Source: Clostridium carboxidivorans P7
Lineage (GTDB): Bacteria; Bacillota; Clostridia; Clostridiales; Clostridiaceae
DNA length: 64,000 nt
Direction of reading: 5' to 3'
Assembly: GCF_001038625.1 (NCBI RefSeq)
Contig: NZ_CP011803.1
Span: 5,022,001-5,086,000 of the forward strand
Part shown: positions 59,629-64,000 of the stretch, piece after piece
Position numbering within the stretch: position 1 is the stretch's first letter
Layout of the letters: the number at the start of each line of letters is the position of its first letter
Notes under the pieces: generated by a model
Databases searched by the model: none
What the model was told of the DNA's origin: nothing
Seen by the model: only the letters and a program-made list of their open reading frames with translations
Program-made: the position numbers and the translations under genes

Positions 59629-60999
59629 ATGAAAAGTTTAAGAAAGTCTTCATATGAACATTGTTTACAAAATGTAGGTACACCAAATCTTTATAAGGAT
59701 ATATTCCCTTATTCAGAGGTTCCAAAAGTAAATTTTAATCAAATTCAAGTTCCAATGGATTTGCCAGAAAACATATGGATTACAGATACTACATTTAGAG
59801 ATGGACAACAATCTATGCCTCCATATGCTGCTGAACAGATTATAAGAATTTTTGATTATCTTCATAAATTGGATAATAATTCAGGAATAATTCGTCAAAC
59901 AGAATTCTTTTTATATACAGAAAAGGATAGAAAAGCTGCACAAGTTTGTATGGAGCGAGGATACAAATTTCCTGAAGTTACATCGTGGATAAGGGCAAAT
60001 AAGGAAGATTTTAAACTAGTTAAAGAAATGGGCATAAAAGAAACAGGAATGCTCATGTCTTGTTCAGATTATCATATATTTAAAAAATTAAATAAGACAA
60101 GACAGCAAGCTATGGATATGTATTTGTCTATTGTAGAAGAAGCTTTAAATAACGGTATACATCCAAGATGTCATTTAGAAGATATAACTAGAGCAGATTT
60201 TTATGGATTTGTCGTACCTTTTGTAAATAAGCTTATGGAACTTTCAAAACAGTCTAATATACCTATAAAGATAAGAGCTTGTGATACTTTAGGATTAGGT
60301 GTTCCTTATAGTGGTGCATCACTTCCAAGAAGTGTACAAGGATTGATTCATGGACTTAGAACTAATTGCGGTGTTCCTTCTGAAATGATAGAATGGCATG
60401 GTCATAATGATTTTTATGCAGTAGTAAGTAATTCTTCTACAGCATGGTTGTATGGAGCATCTTCAATAAATACTTCTCTTTTAGGAATTGGAGAAAGAAC
60501 AGGAAATTGTCCATTAGAAGCTATGATATTTGAATATGCACAATTAAAAGGCAGTACTGGAAATATGAACTTGCATGTTATAACTGAATTAGCCCAATAC
60601 TTTAAAAAGGAAATGAACTATAATATACCAGAAAGAACTCCTTTTGTAGGTAGTCAATTTAATGTAACTAGAGCTGGTATACATGCAGATGGTATATTAA
60701 AAGATGAGGAAATATATAATATATTTGATACAGATAAAATATTAGATAGACCTGTGGTAGTTGCTGTTAATCAGTATTCTGGTCTAGCAGGAATTGCAGC
60801 TTGGATTAATACTTACTATAGACTTAAAGATGATGAAAAAGTAGATAAAAAGGATCCAAGAGTTGGAGAAATAAGAGAGTGGGTTGAAGAACAATACAAG
60901 GAAGGAAGAACTACTATTATTGGTAATAATGAGTTAGAACTTATGGTAGAAAAGTATATGCCAGAAATTTTAAAAAAGAGTGAGACAAAAGCAAGTTAA
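59629..60999 (+). CDS. Re-citrate synthase (2-isopropylmalate/homocitrate synthase family)
   Basis: A 456-residue enzyme of the HMGL/DRE-TIM family. Metal and catalytic motifs: TDTTFRDGQQSMPPYA near the N-terminus (DRE-TIM type), CHLEDITRADFYGF, RACDTLGLGVPYSG and EWHGHNDFYA with the HxH metal ligands. The whole sequence strongly recalls the Re-face citrate synthase characterised in C. kluyveri, and isocitrate dehydrogenase follows. It condenses acetyl-CoA and oxaloacetate with Re stereochemistry and replaces the usual Si-citrate synthase for glutamate synthesis. ATG 59629 follows AGGGAGGGC. There is no N-terminal extension beyond the family. Confidence 0.88.
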   Translation: MKSLRKSSYEHCLQNVGTPNLYKDIFPYSEVPKVNFNQIQVPMDLPENIWITDTTFRDGQQSMPPYAAEQIIRIFDYLHKLDNNSGIIRQTEFFLYTEKDRKAAQVCMERGYKFPEVTSWIRANKEDFKLVKEMGIKETGMLMSCSDYHIFKKLNKTRQQAMDMYLSIVEEALNNGIHPRCHLEDITRADFYGFVVPFVNKLMELSKQSNIPIKIRACDTLGLGVPYSGASLPRSVQGLIHGLRTNCGVPSEMIEWHGHNDFYAVVSNSSTAWLYGASSINTSLLGIGERTGNCPLEAMIFEYAQLKGSTGNMNLHVITELAQYFKKEMNYNIPERTPFVGSQFNVTRAGIHADGILKDEEIYNIFDTDKILDRPVVVAVNQYSGLAGIAAWINTYYRLKDDEKVDKKDPRVGEIREWVEEQYKEGRTTIIGNNELELMVEKYMPEILKKSETKAS

Positions 61000-61066
61000 A
61001 CTAAAGTATATAGTATAATTTAGATATAAGTAAAAATTAATTAATTGTTAAAATTAAAAAATATAG

Positions 61067-61094
61067 TTGGGAACAGAATATTTTTGTTCCCAAT
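61067..61094 (+). terminator. Hairpin between Re-citrate synthase and isocitrate dehydrogenase genes
   Basis: TTGGGAACA pairs with TGTTCCCAA around a 9-base loop. Only a short T-run follows, so it may be a partial terminator or attenuator within the operon. Confidence 0.55.
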
Positions 61095-61125
61095 TTACGG
61101 TTAATAAATATTTGGAGGCGATTTT

Positions 61126-62157
61126 ATGACACACAAAATTACTCTTATTCCTGGTGATGGAATAGGACCAGAAGTTACTTTAGCAGCAAAGAGAATTATA
61201 GACGCTAGCGGCGTAGAAATAGAATGGGATGTAGTAAAAGCAGGAGCAGAAGTAATTGAAGAGTATGGTACACCATTACCAGATTATGTTTTAGAGAGTA
61301 TAAAGAAAAATAAGGTAGCATTAAAAGGACCTGTTACAACACCTGTAGGTAAAGGATTTAGAAGTGTAAATGTTACTTTAAGACAAAACTTAAATCTCTA
61401 TTCTAATGTAAGACCTATAAAAAGTTATGAAGGGGTAGAGTCCAGATTTGATGATGTAGATTTAGTAATTTTCAGAGAAAATACAGAGGATTTATATGCT
61501 GGCATAGAACATATGGTAAGTGAAGATATTGCAGAAAGTGTAAAAATTATATCTAAAAAAGCTAGCGATAGAATAGTAAGAGCTGCTTTTGATTATGCAA
61601 GAAAAAATAATAGAAAAAAGGTTACAGCAGTGCATAAAGCAAACATAATGAAAATGTCTGATGGTCTTTTTTTGAAATGTGCAAGAAATATAGCAGAAGA
61701 ATATAAGGATATAGAGTTTGAAGATGTAATAGTAGATGCTATGAGCATGAAACTTGTGTTAAATCCAGAAAAGTATGACGTGCTTGTAATGCCAAATTTA
61801 TATGGTGATATACTATCAGATATGGCATCAGGTTTAGTTGGCGGTCTTGGGTTAGTTCCAGGTGCAAATATAGGAGATGATGCTGCTGTATTTGAGCCTG
61901 CACATGGTTCAGCACCAGATATAGCAGGAAAAAACATGTCAAATCCTGTAGCGGCAGTATTATCAGGTATTATGATGCTTAATCATATAGGTGAATTTGA
62001 AGCTGCTCTTAAAATAGAAAAAGCAGTAGCAGATGTTCTAAAAGAAGGAAAAAATGTCACTGCAGATTTAGGTGGAAATGCAAGTACTGTAGAATTTACA
62101 GAAGCCATAATTAAAGCAATGAAGAAAAATAGTACTAATCTAAAAGTGTGTTTGTAA
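61126..62157 (+). CDS. NAD-dependent isocitrate dehydrogenase
   Basis: A 343-residue member of the isocitrate/isopropylmalate dehydrogenase family. Substrate motif: FRSVNVTLRQNLNLYSNVRP, with the Ser and Arg of isocitrate dehydrogenases rather than IPMDH. FRENTEDLYAGIEH and AVHKANIMKMSDGLF are also typical. The cofactor segment HGSAPDIAGK has Asp-Ile, which indicates NAD rather than NADP. It makes 2-oxoglutarate, with Re-citrate synthase upstream and an unlinked aconitase expected. GGAGGCG precedes ATG 61126. Confidence 0.85.
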   Translation: MTHKITLIPGDGIGPEVTLAAKRIIDASGVEIEWDVVKAGAEVIEEYGTPLPDYVLESIKKNKVALKGPVTTPVGKGFRSVNVTLRQNLNLYSNVRPIKSYEGVESRFDDVDLVIFRENTEDLYAGIEHMVSEDIAESVKIISKKASDRIVRAAFDYARKNNRKKVTAVHKANIMKMSDGLFLKCARNIAEEYKDIEFEDVIVDAMSMKLVLNPEKYDVLVMPNLYGDILSDMASGLVGGLGLVPGANIGDDAAVFEPAHGSAPDIAGKNMSNPVAAVLSGIMMLNHIGEFEAALKIEKAVADVLKEGKNVTADLGGNASTVEFTEAIIKAMKKNSTNLKVCL

Positions 62158-62168
62158 GAAGTTTAATT

Positions 62169-62216
62169 TAAAAGCTATGAAATGGAAAGTTAATTTTCGA
62201 ATTTCATAGCTTTTCT
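62169..62216 (+). terminator. Rho-independent terminator
   Basis: AAAAGCTATGAAAT pairs with AATTTCATAGCTTTT, followed by T-rich sequence. Confidence 0.85.
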
Positions 62217-62269
62217 TCTATAATTAATTAAAAAAAGTAATTTGTTAAAAGTTTTAAAGCGTATACATT

Positions 62270-63508
62270 TTATTTAATATGTAGGAATTTTTTTATATAT
62301 TCTGTATGACTTGAAGCCTTAAGTTCTTGTAATTTACAGTTTAAATCATTTTCAGTTTCTTCCTTGATAATAGCTACAACTTCATCTTTTGGATTTAATT
62401 CATTTTTAAAAATATAACAGTTTTTAAAGTTTCCTGTTAAATTACACATAGCATTTATTTTATCAGCAGTTTTTATTCTTATAAGCCAATTAGATTTATA
62501 ATTGTAAAGTGTTTGTATACTGGCATTTTCACTGTTAAATTGAATAGATCTTTTATTTCTATTTTGAATTATATCAGCTATGTCACCAAAAACTGCACTG
62601 GCAGTAGGAAACATTCCTGCTCCTTTACCTGAAAAAACAACATCTCCTACAGCATCACCTTTTATAACAATAGCATTTAATTCATTTTCAATTTTGCTGA
62701 GTTCTGAATTTTTATCTACAATAACAGGTTGTACAGAAGCAAAGATTCCATTTTCTTCTTTCCTACTTATAGCTAAGAGTTTTATGTTATAACCATTAGC
62801 TTTAGCATACTTAAAATCATCAGCATCTATATTGGTAATGCCTTCTATGTGTATATCTTTCCAGTTAACTTTTTTATCATATGCAATAGTAGATAGTATG
62901 GATAACTTTCTTGCTGCATCATAACCTAAAACATCAGAATCAGGATTAGCTTCGGCAAAGCCCAAATCTTGAGCAATTTTTAAAGCATCTTCATAGCTCA
63001 TGTTTTCACTATACATTTTTGAAAGTATGAAATTCGTAGTACCATTTAAGATTGCTTTAATACTTACAATTTCATTACCTGTAAGACATTCCATAAGGGG
63101 TTTCAAAATGGGTATACCGCCTCCTACACTAGCTTCAAAGTTTAATGTAACACCATTTTCATGTGCTATATCTAAGAGTTCCTTTCCATGTTCCGCCATT
63201 AAATCCTTGTTAGCTGTTACTACATGTTTTTTTGAAGCTAAAGCTTTTTTCACATATTTGTAAGCAGGATTAATACCACCCATAACTTCAACAATTATAT
63301 CTACAGGGCTTTTTAAAATATGTTCAAAGTTATCAGTTAGAATTTTAGAATTCTTTTTTTGTTTATGTTTTTCAATATTCCTAACTAATATATTTGAAAG
63401 TTTAAGTTCCTCACCTGTAATTTTTTTAAATCTTTCCTTATTTTTATTTATTAATTCAGCTGTACCTGTTCCAACTACTCCATAACCTAATATTGCAATA
63501 GATGCCAT
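62270..63508 (-). CDS. hom: Homoserine dehydrogenase
   Basis: A 412-residue enzyme reducing aspartate semialdehyde to homoserine for threonine and methionine. Rossmann motif AILGYGVVGTGTAELI. Catalytic-domain blocks are VVTANKDLMAEHG, NFEASVGGGIPILKPL, ILNGTTNFILSKM and GFAEANPDSDVLGYDAARKL with the catalytic Lys and Asp. The C-terminal 70-80 residues form an ACT-like regulatory domain (WLIRIKTADKINAMCNLTG). A GGGGC-rich sequence (AAAGGGGGC on the minus strand) acts as SD for the ATG at 63506-63508. metY lies immediately upstream on the same strand, so methionine-related co-regulation is likely. Confidence 0.95.
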   Translation of the reverse strand: MASIAILGYGVVGTGTAELINKNKERFKKITGEELKLSNILVRNIEKHKQKKNSKILTDNFEHILKSPVDIIVEVMGGINPAYKYVKKALASKKHVVTANKDLMAEHGKELLDIAHENGVTLNFEASVGGGIPILKPLMECLTGNEIVSIKAILNGTTNFILSKMYSENMSYEDALKIAQDLGFAEANPDSDVLGYDAARKLSILSTIAYDKKVNWKDIHIEGITNIDADDFKYAKANGYNIKLLAISRKEENGIFASVQPVIVDKNSELSKIENELNAIVIKGDAVGDVVFSGKGAGMFPTASAVFGDIADIIQNRNKRSIQFNSENASIQTLYNYKSNWLIRIKTADKINAMCNLTGNFKNCYIFKNELNPKDEVVAIIKEETENDLNCKLQELKASSHTEYIKKFLHIK

Positions 63509-63557
63509 ATTAAAAAGCCCCCTTTTTATTTGTATTTATTCTCATTAACTAGAATTT

Positions 63558-63587
63558 AGCCAGTAGGAACTTCCCTACTGGCTTTTT
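63558..63587. other. Hairpin between metY and hom
   Basis: AGCCAGTAGG pairs perfectly with CCTACTGGCT around a 6-base loop. The T-run is on the plus strand only, so it is not a clear terminator for the minus-strand metY. Confidence 0.55.
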
Positions 63588-63616
63588 ACTTAAATAATTC
63601 ATTGTTTACTTAAGTT

Positions 63617-64000
63617 TTAAGCTTTTGCAAGAGCTTGATCTAAGTCATATATAAGATCATCAACACCTTCGATACCAATTGAAAGTCTTATCATATCAGG
63701 AGTAACTCCAGCAGCCTTTTGTTCTTCTTCATTAAGTTCTGCATGAGTTGTACTTGAAGGATGAATTACAAGTGACTTCGCATCAGCTACATTTGCAAGT
63801 AATGAGAATAATTCAACACTATTTATAAATCTTTTTCCTGCTTCTAAGCCACCTTTAATTCCAAAGGTGAATATTGAACCAGCACCTTTTGGTAAGTATT
63901 TTTTAGCTAATTCATTATATGGATTACCTTCTAATTCAGGATAGTTTACCCAAGAAACCTTTGGATGTTTACTTAAAAATCCAACAATTTTTTTTGTGTT
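63617..64000 (-). CDS. metY: O-acetylhomoserine sulfhydrylase, C-terminal part (5' end outside window)
   Basis: The last 127 residues of a PLP enzyme of the Cys/Met metabolism family. It includes VSWVNYPELEGNPYNELAKKYLPKGAGSIFTFGIKGG, FSLLANVADAKSLVIHPSSTTHAEL and RLSIGIEGVDDLIYDLDQAL, the usual C-terminal blocks of MetY. It makes homocysteine from O-acetylhomoserine and sulfide. Directly upstream of hom on the same strand. The active-site Lys lies beyond the window. Confidence 0.92.
   Translation of the reverse strand, partial: NTKKIVGFLSKHPKVSWVNYPELEGNPYNELAKKYLPKGAGSIFTFGIKGGLEAGKRFINSVELFSLLANVADAKSLVIHPSSTTHAELNEEEQKAAGVTPDMIRLSIGIEGVDDLIYDLDQALAKA

Overview
The window comes from a low-GC, Gram-positive anaerobe, almost certainly a Clostridium (cluster I). 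The evidence is the clostridial-type 16S/23S rRNA, strong purine-rich Shine-Dalgarno (SD) sites, frequent TTG/GTG starts, a complete butyryl-CoA operon (crt-hbd-thl-bcd-etfB-etfA), a Re-type citrate synthase next to an NAD-type isocitrate dehydrogenase, and a Cat2-like CoA-transferase. These last features resemble C. kluyveri and C. tyrobutyricum; the species assignment is inference.

Layout. 1-8.3 kb: a membrane-protein tail, two two-domain SLAP proteins, a DMT exporter, an ABC-F ATPase, a lipoprotein, an S41 protease with an Ig-like tail, and a YgjP-like metalloprotein. 8.7-16.8 kb: an MntP-like exporter plus a Fur-family regulator, HD-GYP protein, rhomboid protease, FtsH and RNase H. 16.8-23.7 kb: a YtxH-like small protein, two tandem HTH-TPR regulators, a four-helix-bundle gene and clpB. 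23.7-31.9 kb: the butyryl-CoA operon, preceded by a near-perfect sigma-54 promoter, two Rex-type operators and an upstream dyad, and followed by a sigma-54 activator gene. 32-41 kb: murT-gatD, a polysaccharide deacetylase, an EamA transporter, pckA, a FUSC-type protein, uppP and tRNA-Leu. 41.7-47.1 kb and 51.5-56.7 kb: two directly repeated rRNA operons (16S-tRNA Ala-tRNA Ile-23S-5S-tRNA Phe, and 16S-23S-5S-tRNA Asn). Between them lie a CoA-transferase and folate genes (folE, HD, folB-folK). 56.7-64 kb: a long inverted repeat, a secreted MBL-fold hydrolase, a structured leader plus plsC, Re-citrate synthase, isocitrate dehydrogenase, hom and the end of metY.

The most unusual feature is a dispersed intergenic repeat of about 290 bp, seen here in twelve full, partial or rearranged pieces (R1-R12). 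Each full copy has an outer AT-rich stem, terminal arrays built from 7-bp units (GAGGACA and variants) in inverted orientation, and internal hairpins whose stems show compensatory base changes. One locus (20.3-21.0 kb) brackets a four-helix-bundle (23S-IVP/Avd-like) protein gene with two inverted element arms. One copy supplies the C-terminal codons of ftsH. One copy (41.3 kb) keeps related internal hairpins but carries a different heptamer sequence. One locus is reduced to the outer stem alone. This looks like a small structured mobile or retro-like element, possibly mobilised by the four-helix-bundle protein; mobility is inference.

Metabolically, acetyl-CoA units are condensed and reduced by Thl, Hbd, Crt and Bcd/Etf to butyryl-CoA. 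A CoA-transferase can move CoA between acids, PEP carboxykinase links C4 and C3 pools, and Re-citrate synthase with isocitrate dehydrogenase supplies 2-oxoglutarate for glutamate synthesis (aconitase is not in this window). The butyrate operon appears to be tied to NADH/NAD ratio through Rex and to a sigma-54 activator with a PAS sensor.
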